Assembly: GCA_017940895.1 (NCBI GenBank) | Contig: JAGAXM010000002.1 | Coordinates: 88,520 to 152,519, forward strand | Length of the DNA: 64,000 bases | Direction of reading: 5' to 3' | Origin: Clostridiales bacterium | Lineage (GTDB): Bacteria; Bacillota; Clostridia; Saccharofermentanales; Saccharofermentanaceae | Part shown: positions 16,471-25,861 of the stretch, one piece after another | Position numbering within the stretch: the stretch's first letter is position 1 | Layout of the letters: every line of letters starts with the position of its first letter | Position numbers and translations under genes: made by a program | The notes under the pieces: generated by a model | What the model was told of the DNA's origin: nothing | Database searches by the model: none | What the model saw: only the letters and a program-made list of their open reading frames with translations

Positions 16471-18420
16471 ATGGCACAGTATCTTAAGAAGAATGTTGAA
16501 GATTTGGATGTCAGCGGCAAGAGAGTCATCGTAAGAGTTGACTTCAACGTACCGCTCGACAAGGAGACAGGAGCTATCACAGACGATAAGCGTATCACTG
16601 CAGCTCTCCCTACAATCAAGTATCTCGTAGACAATAACGCGAAGGTTATCCTCGTATCACACCTCGGTCGTCCGAAGAACGGTCCTGAGGCTAAGTTCTC
16701 CATGAAGCCCGCTGCTGACAGACTCGCAGAGCTCATCGGCAAGCCCGTTACTCTCGCAGCTGACGTTATCGGCGAAGATGCAAAGGCTAAGGCTGCTGCA
16801 CTTAAGGACGGCGAGATCCTCATGCTCGAGAACGTAAGATTCCACAAGGAAGAGACAAAGAACGATCCTAAGTTCGCTGCTGAGCTCGCTTCCATGGCTG
16901 ACCTCTATGTAAACGATGCTTTCGGTACAGCTCACAGAGCTCATGCTTCCACAGCAGGCCTCGCTAACTTCCTTCCTTCCGCTTGCGGTTACCTCATTCA
17001 GAAGGAGATCGACGTTATCGGCGGTGCTCTTGACAATCCTGCAAGACCTTTCGTTGCTATCCTCGGCGGCGCTAAGGTTTCCGATAAGATCGGCGTAATC
17101 ACAAACCTCCTCGACAAGGCTGACACGATCATCATCGGCGGCGGTATGGCTTACACATTCATCGGCGCTATGGGCGGTACTGTCGGCAACTCCCTGTTCG
17201 AGGCTGACAAGGTTGAGCTTGCTAAGGAGCTCATGGCTAAGGCTGAGGAGAAGGGCGTTAAGCTCCTCCTTCCTGAGGATACAGTTGTTGCTGATGACTT
17301 CTCCAACGATGCTAACTCCAAGGTAGTTCCTACAATGGAGATTCCTGACGGTTGGGAGGGCCTCGACATCGGACCTAAGACAATCGAGAAGTTCTCTGCA
17401 GCTATCAAGGAAGCTAAGACAGTTATCTGGAACGGCCCTGCAGGCGTATTCGAGTTCGATAACTTCGCAGTAGGAACAAAGGCTCTTGCTAAGGCAATCG
17501 CTGAGTCCGATGCAATCTCCATCATCGGTGGTGGTGACTCCGCAGCTGCTATCCAGAAGCTCGGTTTCGCTGATCAGGTTACACACATCTCCACAGGCGG
17601 CGGCGCTTCTCTCGAGTACATCGAGGGTAAGGTTCTCCCCGGTATCGACTGCCTCTCCGATAAGGAGAACGGAAGAATCTTCGCAGCAGGTAACTGGAAG
17701 ATGAACTGCGGTATCCCTGCTGACGCTGTTAAGCTTATCAACGAGCTCAAGCCCCTCGTTAAGGACGCTAAGGCTAAGATTGCTCTCGGCGTTCCTGCTA
17801 CAGCACTCGCTGCTGCTGTTGAGGCTGCTGCTTACTCCAACATCAAGATCGCTGCTCAGAACTGCCACTTCGAGGAGAAGGGTGCATTCACAGGCGAGAT
17901 CTCACCTCTGTGGCTTGCTAAGATGGGCGTTAACTACTGCATCATCGGTCACTCCGAGAGAAGAGAGTACAACGCTGAGACAGACGAGACAGTTAACAAG
18001 AAGGCACTTGCTCTTCTCAAGTACGGCGTAAGACCTATCATCTGCTGCGGTGAGTCTCTTGCTCAGAGAGAAGCAGGCGAGACATTCGACTGGATCAAGG
18101 GCCAGATTGTTGGCGCATTCAAGGATATCCCTGCTTCAAAGCTCTGCCAGATCACAATTGCTTACGAGCCTATCTGGGCTATCGGCACAGGTAAGACAGC
18201 TACAGATGAGCAGGCTGAGGAAGTCTGCAAGTTCATCCGTGGCGTAATCGCTGAGCTCTACTGCCCTAAGTGCGCTGAGGCTATGACGATCCAGTACGGC
18301 GGTTCCTGCAACGCTAAGAACTGCAACGGACTCTTCGCTCAGAAGGACATCAACGGTGGTCTCGTCGGCGGTGCTTCCCTCAAGGCTGAGGACTTCTCCG
18401 TTATCTGCAACGCAGGCTGA
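16471..18420 (+). CDS. pgk-tpiA: Phosphoglycerate kinase-triosephosphate isomerase fusion
   Basis: One uninterrupted frame of 649 residues encodes two glycolytic enzymes. Residues 1 to about 395 are phosphoglycerate kinase ([42 protein letters not shown]). After a short linker (DKENGR) a full triosephosphate isomerase starts at about 402 ([10 protein letters not shown]), with catalytic Lys410, His494 (IIGHSERRE) and Glu566 ([11 protein letters not shown]). Thermotoga maritima is known to make a comparable PGK-TIM fusion. All active-site motifs are present, so both activities are expected. The gene uses a narrow codon set (CTC, GCT, AAG, ATC), typical of high expression. Confidence 0.95.
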   Translation: MAQYLKKNVEDLDVSGKRVIVRVDFNVPLDKETGAITDDKRITAALPTIKYLVDNNAKVILVSHLGRPKNGPEAKFSMKPAADRLAELIGKPVTLAADVIGEDAKAKAAALKDGEILMLENVRFHKEETKNDPKFAAELASMADLYVNDAFGTAHRAHASTAGLANFLPSACGYLIQKEIDVIGGALDNPARPFVAILGGAKVSDKIGVITNLLDKADTIIIGGGMAYTFIGAMGGTVGNSLFEADKVELAKELMAKAEEKGVKLLLPEDTVVADDFSNDANSKVVPTMEIPDGWEGLDIGPKTIEKFSAAIKEAKTVIWNGPAGVFEFDNFAVGTKALAKAIAESDAISIIGGGDSAAAIQKLGFADQVTHISTGGGASLEYIEGKVLPGIDCLSDKENGRIFAAGNWKMNCGIPADAVKLINELKPLVKDAKAKIALGVPATALAAAVEAAAYSNIKIAAQNCHFEEKGAFTGEISPLWLAKMGVNYCIIGHSERREYNAETDETVNKKALALLKYGVRPIICCGESLAQREAGETFDWIKGQIVGAFKDIPASKLCQITIAYEPIWAIGTGKTATDEQAEEVCKFIRGVIAELYCPKCAEAMTIQYGGSCNAKNCNGLFAQKDINGGLVGGASLKAEDFSVICNAG

Positions 18421-18447
18421 TAAACGGTCAGAAACAGAAAGCTTTAT

Positions 18448-18478
18448 ACCGCCTGTCCTTCGGGGCAGGCGGTTTTTG
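18448..18478 (+). terminator. Terminator of pgk-tpi and target of the group II intron
   Basis: ACCGCCTGTCC and its complement around a TTCG tetraloop (18448-18473) are followed by TTTTTG. The intron begins three bases after this tract. Confidence 0.9.
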
Positions 18479-18480
18479 TT

Positions 18481-20364
18481 GTGCGCCCGACGGCGCACGT
18501 TTCTAAAGGGTGAAAGTCCCGAACCCGCCCGACAGTGGGAAGGGTATAGCCGAACACCAAGGGTGTCCGCCGTGAGACGGAATCTGAAGGAAGGTGTAAG
18601 CAAACCTCTGGTCTGACGAACAGAAACCGCATCAGGCTAAGCACGGGGATAAGGTCGCAACACAGACCGAAATCCAATAACTGTACGGAACTGTGCGTAG
18701 TAAATGCGGCAGATATATGGAGGGAAAGAAACGTGTGGTACTCGGGGAGATCTCGTCAGCGGTGGAAACAGAGTAAGAAGCCGTAGTAACAACGAATGGC
18801 GAGAAGTCAGCAGAAGCCATAGTACCAAGGTGATTGCAAGAACCATGGGAAGGGCTGAACTTTAGGAGATGTCAGGAAATGAATGTAACAGAGGACAGAA
18901 TTAAGCACAGACAACCTCAGGATGAGGGTCAACTGCAAAAGGTATCTGCGGAACAGAGAGAATATGCAGAGGCGTGCGCCTGCCCGAAGATTACTGAAAA
19001 CACCAACATCGTTACGGACTTGCAAACGACTGGACTGCTGGAACAGATTTTACAGGGAAGAAACCTTAACAAGGCCTACCTCAAGGTAAAGTCTAATAAG
19101 GGCTCTGGCGGAGTTGACGGAATGGACGTGGATGAACTTCTACCGTACTTGCGTGAACACGGCAAAGACCTCAACCGACAGATACTTTTGGGTAAATACA
19201 AACCCAATCCGGTCAGACGGGTAGAAATACCCAAAGAAGAGAAGGGAAAGGTCAGAAGATTGGGAATACCGACTGTGGCAGACCGCGTATATCAACAGGC
19301 GATAACACAGGTGCTAAGCCCTATCTTCGAGAAACAGTTCTCTGAGAACAGTTTTGGCTTCCGCCCGAACAGAGGGGCACACGATGCATTGAAACAATGC
19401 CAGAAGAACGCAGATGACGGATACGTCTATGTGGTCGATATGGACTTGGAGAAGTTCTTTGACAATGTATGCCAGAGCAAACTGATTGAAGTCCTGTCCA
19501 GAACCATAAAAGACAGACGTGTTATCTCCCTCATTCACAAGTACATGAATGCAGGAGTGGTCGTTAACGGCTTGTTTGAGAAGACGGACATCGGAGTACC
19601 GCAGGGAGGACCATTAAGTCCTCTTCTGAGCAACATTATGCTGAATGAGCTGGACAAGGAACTGGAGCGCAGAGGACACAGATTTGTCCGCTACGCAGAC
19701 GACTGCATGATTTTCTGTAAGAGCAGAAAGAGCGCAGAACGAACACTCCAGAATATCCTGCCTTACATTGAAGGAAAACTCTTCCTCAAGGTAAACCGTG
19801 AAAAGACAACGGTAGCACATATCAACAAAGTCAAGTATCTCGGATACACCTTCTACAGAGGTAAGGGCACGAGAATGAGAGTGCACCCTAAGTCTGTATT
19901 GAAGATGAAGAAGAGGCTTCGGGAATTGACGCAGAGAAGTGATGCATGGTTAGATGAGTACCGAATCTTAAAACTTAAACAGTTTGTAAGAGGTTGGGTT
20001 AACTACTTCAGACTTGCGGATATGAAAGGTCTCCTGGAGCAGACAGACGAATGGCTGCGAAGACGGATACGGGCAATCTACTGGAAACGGTGGAAGAAAG
20101 TCAGAACAAGGATAAGGAAACTGAGAAGCCTTAACCTTCCAGAATGGGTGGTGTTTGAGATAGCGAACTATCGCAAAGGCATTTGGCGTTCAGCACAAAT
20201 CCTTAATCAGGCACTGACCAACAAGGAAGTAGCCAGTCTTGGATATATATCCATGACCGACTACTATTTGCAAGTACGTGAAAACTAAGGAACCGCCGTG
20301 TACCGAACGGTACGCACGGTGGTGTGAGAGGTCGGGGGATTTTTCAATCCCCCTCCTACTCGAT
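18481..20364 (+). mobile_element. Group II intron, probably bacterial class C
   Basis: The 5' end GTGCGCCCGACGGCGCAC and the following ~350 nt ribozyme core are typical of group II introns. A reverse transcriptase-maturase lies in domain IV. Domain V is seen at about 20290-20325 (GGAACCGCCGTGT, then a GAAC tetraloop, then ACGCACGGTGG), and domain VI follows with a G-rich/C-rich stem and a candidate branch A in CCTACTC. The 3' boundary is estimated at CGAT, 20361-20364. Insertion directly behind a rho-independent terminator is the hallmark of class C introns. The open reading frame and domain V are intact, so the element may still be mobile. Confidence 0.9.
18879..20288 (+). CDS. ltrA: Group II intron reverse transcriptase/maturase (LtrA-like)
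   Basis: The protein (about 469 aa from this ATG) carries RT blocks in order: GGVDGMDVDEL, KVRRLGIPTVADRVYQQA, NSFGFRPNRGAHDAL, VYVVDMDLEKFFDNV, GVPQGGPLSPLLSNIMLNELD, the catalytic FVRYADDCMIF and VKYLGYTFYRG. The maturase (X) domain follows (LKQFVRGWVNYFRLADMKGLL). No HNH endonuclease is present, which matches endonuclease-free lineages such as class C. An AGGAG lies about 12 nt upstream of this ATG; the frame extends further upstream in the intron. Confidence 0.9.
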   Translation: MNVTEDRIKHRQPQDEGQLQKVSAEQREYAEACACPKITENTNIVTDLQTTGLLEQILQGRNLNKAYLKVKSNKGSGGVDGMDVDELLPYLREHGKDLNRQILLGKYKPNPVRRVEIPKEEKGKVRRLGIPTVADRVYQQAITQVLSPIFEKQFSENSFGFRPNRGAHDALKQCQKNADDGYVYVVDMDLEKFFDNVCQSKLIEVLSRTIKDRRVISLIHKYMNAGVVVNGLFEKTDIGVPQGGPLSPLLSNIMLNELDKELERRGHRFVRYADDCMIFCKSRKSAERTLQNILPYIEGKLFLKVNREKTTVAHINKVKYLGYTFYRGKGTRMRVHPKSVLKMKKRLRELTQRSDAWLDEYRILKLKQFVRGWVNYFRLADMKGLLEQTDEWLRRRIRAIYWKRWKKVRTRIRKLRSLNLPEWVVFEIANYRKGIWRSAQILNQALTNKEVASLGYISMTDYYLQVREN

Positions 20365-20650
20365 TGTGCGTTTGTGCGGTGACTGCGGCGAAGTCTGCGG
20401 TTGCTATTACTGCGATTGCCAAAAGGGCTGCCTTTTTTGAAAACAGGCAGTGTTTTTGGCAGAAACAGCCGCTTTTCTGCAATTATCACTGCCTAGTATG
20501 AAAATAGGCAGTTTATTTGGCATTCCCTCCCCCCTCAAATAATAGAATTAACATTTGGTAAACTTTGACGGTTGCCCAGAGGCGCGGGCGTTTTTGATAT
20601 TTACGTGGTGTATTATTGATTTATGGCTGTAAACCGAAGGGGGTTATCAT
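20365..20650 (+). other. Intergenic region behind the intron with two homologous hairpins
   Basis: No gene is seen. The stretch holds two 36-nt units, 20426-20461 and 20486-20521, of the same design: CTGCCT, about 11 nt containing TGAAAA, AGGCAGT, then a T-rich run ending TTTGGCA. Each can fold into a terminator-like hairpin. A poly-C run (about 20530-20536) follows, and the ribosome binding site AAGGGGG of the next gene lies at 20637. Confidence 0.6.
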
Positions 20651-23641
20651 ATGAGCACGATTATAGAGAGGCTTGCCGAATACACCGAGAAAAGTCCTAA
20701 TTCTGCAATCCTGTTTGATGAGGTTTATACGAAGGGTATAACTTATGCCCAGCTCGATGAGATGTCGGGCAAACTGTACGCGTGGCTCAAGAAAGCCGGT
20801 ATCGGCAAGGAGGATTTTGTCCTCATAAGACTGCCGAGAGGAGTACTCCCCGTTATCGCGATGATAGGAGTATGGAAGGCCGGTGCAGCATGGGCGTTGG
20901 TTGAAGATACTTATGCGCCGGAAAGAATCGATTACATCTATAAAGACTGCAGTTGTAAGTGTGATATCTCCATGGAGAACTGGGAAGAGATCATGGATAT
21001 GGAGCCGCTTAAGGGCTTCGAAGAAGCCGATCCTCACGACGCTGCTTATGCGATCTACACGTCAGGAACAACCGGAAATCCCAAGGGCGTACTTCACGAG
21101 AGAGGCAATCTGGAACGTGCTATCGATTCGATCAGAATCGACAATGAATGTCCCTTTAACGAGGACGACCGACTCGCGACTCTGGCACCGATGAACTTCG
21201 TCGCGACGGTTATCGTAATACTGTGTGGACTGAATGTATACAAGGGAAAGAATTTTATAGTCTCATACGCGACCATCAAGAACACCGCGGCCCTCGCGAA
21301 GTTCTTCCTTAGTAAGCGAATCACGATCACATTCCTGACTCCGTCTTATGCGAGGATGATCGGAAATCAGACAGGACCATTCTTAAGAATGTTCTTCGTC
21401 GGTTCTGAGCCTGCCAATAATCTGTATCTTAAGAACGTTGAACTTATCAATATCTATGCGGCGAGCGAGAGCGGATTTGCCGTAGGATTCTTCCAGATCG
21501 ATAAGCCCTATGAGGTGTGCCCGATCGGCTATCCGAGAGTAGAGACACAGATATACCTTAAAGATGAGAATGGCAACGACGTTCCCAAAGGACAAGTTGG
21601 AGAGCTGTGCTTCCATAATCCATATGTAAGAGGTTACATTAATCTTCCTGAGGAGACCGCGAGGGCATTTAACAACGGTCTTTACTACACAGGTGATCTT
21701 GCCCGTTATGATGAATCAGGCAATCTTGTTCTTCTCGGCAGAAGCGGAGATATGATCAAAATCAACGGTAACAGAATCGAGCCTGCCGAGATCGAAGCGG
21801 CGGTTAAGCAGGTCCTTGATATCGATTGGTGCGCTGCAAGAGGATTCGAAGACGGAGATAAGAGCTTCCTTTGTGCATACTACAAGGATGACATTACAGT
21901 AGATGCTAATTATGTGCGTCAGGAGCTGATGAAGAGACTTCCTCATTACATGATCCCGGCCTTCTTCATCAAGATAGACGAGGTTCCTCTTAAGGCAACC
22001 GGTAAGCTGGACCGTAAAGCTCTTCCCGCACCGGATATGAAGGACTACCAGAGTGATTATGTCGCTCCGACTAATGATACTGAAACCAAGCTCTGTGAAG
22101 GTATGGCAAGGGTCCTCGGACTGGCGCGTGTCGGAATACACGATGATTTCTATGAACTCGGCGGCGACTCGCTCCGCTCCATCAATCTGATTACTGAGGC
22201 CGGTCTTAAAGGCCTTAATGCCGGTCAGGTATTCCGTGGCCGTACGCCTGAACAGATAGCCAAGATATATGAAGCAGACAGAGCCGCCAATAACGGAGAA
22301 GATCCGGACGAGATGAATGAAGAAGCATTGAAGGTTCCTCATCCACTTACGACGGAACAGCTTTATATGGTTGATTATCAGCTCACAGTACCTGATTCGA
22401 CCATGTACAACCTGTTCTCGATGCTTAAGGTCGATAAGGAATTATTCGATATGGAACGTCTGGCGGAATCGCTGGAGAAAGCGATTAAAAATCATCCGTC
22501 GCTCCTTACCACTATCTGGTGGAATGATGACGGTATCCTCGAGCAGGTATATACACCCGATATCGCTCCTTCTGTCCATGTCGAGAAGTTAAGTGAATTC
22601 GAGTTCAAGTTTGTTAAAGATTCCATGGTCTATCCGTTCAAGATCGTCGGAGGCAGATTGTGCCGTTGCCGCGTATTCGAGACTGAGAAAGCAGGCTATG
22701 TATTCTTTGATGTTCACCACACGGTATTTGACGGTACGTCACTCAAGGTGTTCATGGGCGATGTAGGCAAGATCTACATGGGCGCCGAACCCGACAAGGA
22801 TTACTACTATCTGATGCTCAAGCGTCGTGAAGATGCGATCAACAAGCCGTTCTATCTGGAGAGTAAGAAGTATTTTGAAGACCGTTATGACGGAGTGGAG
22901 TGGTCTTCGTATCCCAACGTTGATAATGAGCACGGCGAGAACGAGATGGGCGAACTTAAGGCATCTCTCGACATTGACGATCCGCTCATGCGCGCCATCG
23001 AGAGAAACTACAAGGTCAGCCGTAATGAGTTCTTTATTACCGTGGCGGCTCTCGCGATCTCTTACTATAACAACAAGAAGAACATCAAGCTGTCTTGGAT
23101 TTATAACGGCAGAGAGGATTCGGAACTCCTTACCACGGTAGGTCTGCTGTTCAGAGACCTTCCCATCGGGTTGAAACTTGAAGACGATGTAACAATAAGA
23201 AATCTCATGAATGAGGTTCATGATCAGGTTCAGAAGGGTATTGAGCACTCGGTTTATCCTTATGTAGAGGCTGATGCGCAGGCAATGCAGGATGAAGCTG
23301 CATATCTTCTGTATCAGCAGGACATCCGCGATATGGACGGAATGGAAGGAATGGACGTTGAGACTGTCGAAGTCCGTCAGAATCAGGCGGCTTCGCAGAC
23401 CATCATGGATATCCAGATCCTTGACGGTGCGGAAGGTCTTCAGATCGCGATCGATTATTCGGCCGGTCTTTATGAAGATGAATCCATCGATAAGTTCAAG
23501 GATCTGTTTGCCAAGATCGCACATCTTATCGTTACTCACAACTATCACGAGGATATGACGGTCAAGGACCTCAGAGACAAAGTAAATGACAGAAGGACCC
23601 TTTTCGATGCGGTTAAGGGTATCTTCTCGCGCAAGAAGTAA
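20651..23641 (+). CDS. Single-module A-T-C nonribosomal peptide synthetase-like enzyme
   Basis: The 996-residue protein starts with an adenylation domain (about 1-465): A3 TSGTTGNPKG near residue 137, YYTGDLARYD, GRSGDMIKINGNRIEPAE and the A10 lysine in PLKATGKLDRKAL. A thiolation domain follows with FYELGGDSLRS (Ser507 as phosphopantetheine site). A C-terminal condensation domain (about 545-985) has an intact HHTVFDG at 689-695. There is no upstream condensation domain, thioesterase or reductase. It would activate one amino or aryl acid and join it to an acceptor amine or alcohol. A MATE exporter begins 2 nt after its stop. Substrate unknown; a phosphopantetheinyl transferase must act in trans. 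Confidence 0.85.
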   Translation: MSTIIERLAEYTEKSPNSAILFDEVYTKGITYAQLDEMSGKLYAWLKKAGIGKEDFVLIRLPRGVLPVIAMIGVWKAGAAWALVEDTYAPERIDYIYKDCSCKCDISMENWEEIMDMEPLKGFEEADPHDAAYAIYTSGTTGNPKGVLHERGNLERAIDSIRIDNECPFNEDDRLATLAPMNFVATVIVILCGLNVYKGKNFIVSYATIKNTAALAKFFLSKRITITFLTPSYARMIGNQTGPFLRMFFVGSEPANNLYLKNVELINIYAASESGFAVGFFQIDKPYEVCPIGYPRVETQIYLKDENGNDVPKGQVGELCFHNPYVRGYINLPEETARAFNNGLYYTGDLARYDESGNLVLLGRSGDMIKINGNRIEPAEIEAAVKQVLDIDWCAARGFEDGDKSFLCAYYKDDITVDANYVRQELMKRLPHYMIPAFFIKIDEVPLKATGKLDRKALPAPDMKDYQSDYVAPTNDTETKLCEGMARVLGLARVGIHDDFYELGGDSLRSINLITEAGLKGLNAGQVFRGRTPEQIAKIYEADRAANNGEDPDEMNEEALKVPHPLTTEQLYMVDYQLTVPDSTMYNLFSMLKVDKELFDMERLAESLEKAIKNHPSLLTTIWWNDDGILEQVYTPDIAPSVHVEKLSEFEFKFVKDSMVYPFKIVGGRLCRCRVFETEKAGYVFFDVHHTVFDGTSLKVFMGDVGKIYMGAEPDKDYYYLMLKRREDAINKPFYLESKKYFEDRYDGVEWSSYPNVDNEHGENEMGELKASLDIDDPLMRAIERNYKVSRNEFFITVAALAISYYNNKKNIKLSWIYNGREDSELLTTVGLLFRDLPIGLKLEDDVTIRNLMNEVHDQVQKGIEHSVYPYVEADAQAMQDEAAYLLYQQDIRDMDGMEGMDVETVEVRQNQAASQTIMDIQILDGAEGLQIAIDYSAGLYEDESIDKFKDLFAKIAHLIVTHNYHEDMTVKDLRDKVNDRRTLFDAVKGIFSRKK

Positions 23642-23643
23642 AG

Positions 23644-25002
23644 ATGGCAGAACAGCATGTACATGTAAGCGAGCCGGATAACGAACTGGCACAGGACTTT
23701 AATTTCTTTTCCATTTTTAAGTTCGTGTTTCCGAGTATCTTCACGTTCGTTTTTATCGCGGTCTATCAGATGGTAGACGGCATCTTCATCGAGCGTTATG
23801 TCGGTGAGCTCGCGATAAGTGCGACCAATCTGTACTACCCCGTTCTGGGACTTCTCGTGGCGACGGGCATCATGCTCGGTACAGGCGGTAATGCGATGAT
23901 AGTCAAGCTTGTCGGTGAGGGTAAGAATGAGGAAGCGGGAAAAGTCTTCTCCGAGCTCATCCAGTTCACGGTCCTTATAAGTGTCATCATTACCGCGGTC
24001 TGTCTCATCTTTGCTGATCCCATTATGAAATTATGCGGTGCGACGGCAGGTAATGTGGAATATATGCGCCCGTACTACATGGTTATGTGCGCATTCTCGC
24101 TAGCGATAATTATGCAGTCCCTGCTGGGAATATTGATCATCGGTGAAGGCAAGACCGTCGTGGCGGCGGTAGTCATCATGATCGGAGGCGGTCTCAACTG
24201 CGTTCTCGACTATGTGTTCATGAAGTACTTAAATATGGGCATCAAAGGCGCGGCAATCGCTACGGTTATCGGATATATGAGTACGATCGTCTATGCGGTG
24301 TACTTCTACCTCATAGCGAAGAAGAGTAGGTACAAGATAGAGCGCACGAAGATAGTCATGAAGGATATCGGACACATCTGCTTTAACGGATCTTCTGATA
24401 TGGTCTCCAATCTCGCTGCCGGTGTTACGGCGTTGTTTATGAATCATCTTGCGTACCGCTGTTACGGTGAGCCTGGTGTCAGCTCGTTAAGTGTATGGAG
24501 CTACATGCAGTTTCTGATAATGGCAGTGTTCATGGGATATGCATCTGCCGTCGAGCCCGTTCTGTCATATCATTACGGCAGCGGCAATGTTCATATGCGT
24601 AAGAAGGTCTACAGATTAAGTATTATCTGGTCGTTCGTTCTGGGAGTTGTTCTGTTCGCGGTATTCTGGATCTTCAAAGTGCAGCTCATAGGTGTGTTCT
24701 TCGATCCGGGCACGGAGTTCTTCGAGATAGCGGAATACGGTCTGAAGATATCGCTTCCCGCATGTTTCTTCATCGGTATCAATATATTCGGCTCGGGACT
24801 CTTTACGGCTTTCTCGAACGGTCTTATATCCGGAATACTGTCGTTTGTGCGCACATTCCTGGTGTTCTCGCTGTGCCTTTATGGCATGACGATATTAATG
24901 GGCGGCTTCGGATTGTGGGCGGCGTGGCCCGTGGCAGAAATCATAAGCCTGATCATAACTGTCGTATTTCTCGGGAAGTACAAAACCCGCTATCAGTATT
25001 AA
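23644..25002 (+). CDS. MATE-family efflux transporter
   Basis: The 452-residue protein has about 12 hydrophobic segments in two related halves and MATE-type wording early on (FPSIFTFVFIAVYQMVDGIFIERYVG, LGTGGNAMIVKLVGEGK). Such carriers exchange Na+ or H+ for cationic or amphipathic small molecules. The 2-nt gap to the NRPS gene implies co-transcription, so it is the likely exporter of, or immunity for, the NRPS product. This is inference from context. Confidence 0.85.
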   Translation: MAEQHVHVSEPDNELAQDFNFFSIFKFVFPSIFTFVFIAVYQMVDGIFIERYVGELAISATNLYYPVLGLLVATGIMLGTGGNAMIVKLVGEGKNEEAGKVFSELIQFTVLISVIITAVCLIFADPIMKLCGATAGNVEYMRPYYMVMCAFSLAIIMQSLLGILIIGEGKTVVAAVVIMIGGGLNCVLDYVFMKYLNMGIKGAAIATVIGYMSTIVYAVYFYLIAKKSRYKIERTKIVMKDIGHICFNGSSDMVSNLAAGVTALFMNHLAYRCYGEPGVSSLSVWSYMQFLIMAVFMGYASAVEPVLSYHYGSGNVHMRKKVYRLSIIWSFVLGVVLFAVFWIFKVQLIGVFFDPGTEFFEIAEYGLKISLPACFFIGINIFGSGLFTAFSNGLISGILSFVRTFLVFSLCLYGMTILMGGFGLWAAWPVAEIISLIITVVFLGKYKTRYQY

Positions 25003-25090
25003 CCGTTCTTTTCATTAAATATTCACGAGTATTTACCTGTCTGCATGATAGAATTATAAGAGTGAAATATGGGAAAGAGGAGAGTGGCGT

Positions 25091-25810
25091 ATGGGTTATT
25101 TTGCTTATCTCATCGGCGCAGTAATCGTATTCGTATGGTCGATGATCGTTCAGGCTAACCTTAAGTACAAGATGCAGGAGGGTGCAGGTCTTCGCGCAGG
25201 CTCCGGCAAGACCGCCAATGAGGTGGTCGAGGAGATGCTCCGTGCACACGACGTTATGGGAATTACCATCGAGCACAAGCCCGGCAATCTTACTGACTGT
25301 TATTCCCCGAAGGAAGGCAAGATCTATCTTTCCGATTCCACATACGGACGTGACTCGGTAACCGCGATCGCAGTTGCCGCACATGAAGCGGGACATGCGG
25401 TGCAGGATTATGAGAACATGGCTCTCTACGAGTTAAGACAGCTCCTCGCACCTGCTGCGGGCATCGCATCAAGGGTCGGACCTTATATCGTTATCGCGGG
25501 TCTGTTGGTCTCTTCTTTCGCGGAACGCAGCACTTCCGACATCGGTTATACGATCGGTACGATCGGCATCGTTGTTTATTTCATCGCGTTCCTGTTCTAC
25601 CTTGTTATGCTCCCCGTCGAGCGTAACGCCAGCAACCGCGCTTTCAAGGACATGAAGGAATTCGGCTGGGTCTCGGACGACCAGCTTCCGATCGCACGCG
25701 CAGCACTCCGCGCCGCAGGTGACACTTATGCGGTCGCACTTGCATCGTCTGCCCTCACGCTGATGAGACTTCTTGTCATACGCGGCAGCAGAAGCAGCAG
25801 AAGACGCTGA
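25091..25810 (+). CDS. YugP-like membrane zinc metallopeptidase
   Basis: The 239-residue protein has an N-terminal membrane helix (YLIGAVIVFVWSMIV), the zinc motif AAHEAGHAVQD (HExxH) near residue 99, and two more membrane helices at about 130-180. The motif order and GLRAGSGKTANEVVEEML match the YugP/neutral zinc metallopeptidase family, whose targets are unknown. AGAGGAGAG precedes the ATG. The C-terminus is a short Arg/Ser tail (RGSRSSRRR), shorter than the usual family end. Confidence 0.8.
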   Translation: MGYFAYLIGAVIVFVWSMIVQANLKYKMQEGAGLRAGSGKTANEVVEEMLRAHDVMGITIEHKPGNLTDCYSPKEGKIYLSDSTYGRDSVTAIAVAAHEAGHAVQDYENMALYELRQLLAPAAGIASRVGPYIVIAGLLVSSFAERSTSDIGYTIGTIGIVVYFIAFLFYLVMLPVERNASNRAFKDMKEFGWVSDDQLPIARAALRAAGDTYAVALASSALTLMRLLVIRGSRSSRRR

Positions 25811-25861
25811 GCATAATCTTAATCGAAAACAAAAACACAACATATAACGGAGGTATCGCAC

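Noticed and set aside
16657..17868. A 403-codon minus-strand open frame within pgk-tpi.
   Set aside because: The product is Ser/Leu/Cys-rich without domain features, as expected opposite a highly biased gene.
18879..20288. Reverse transcriptase as part of a retron, DGR or other RT-based defence system.
   Set aside because: The maturase domain, GTGCGC 5' end and domain V/VI place it in a group II intron; no msr/msd, template repeat or effector is seen.
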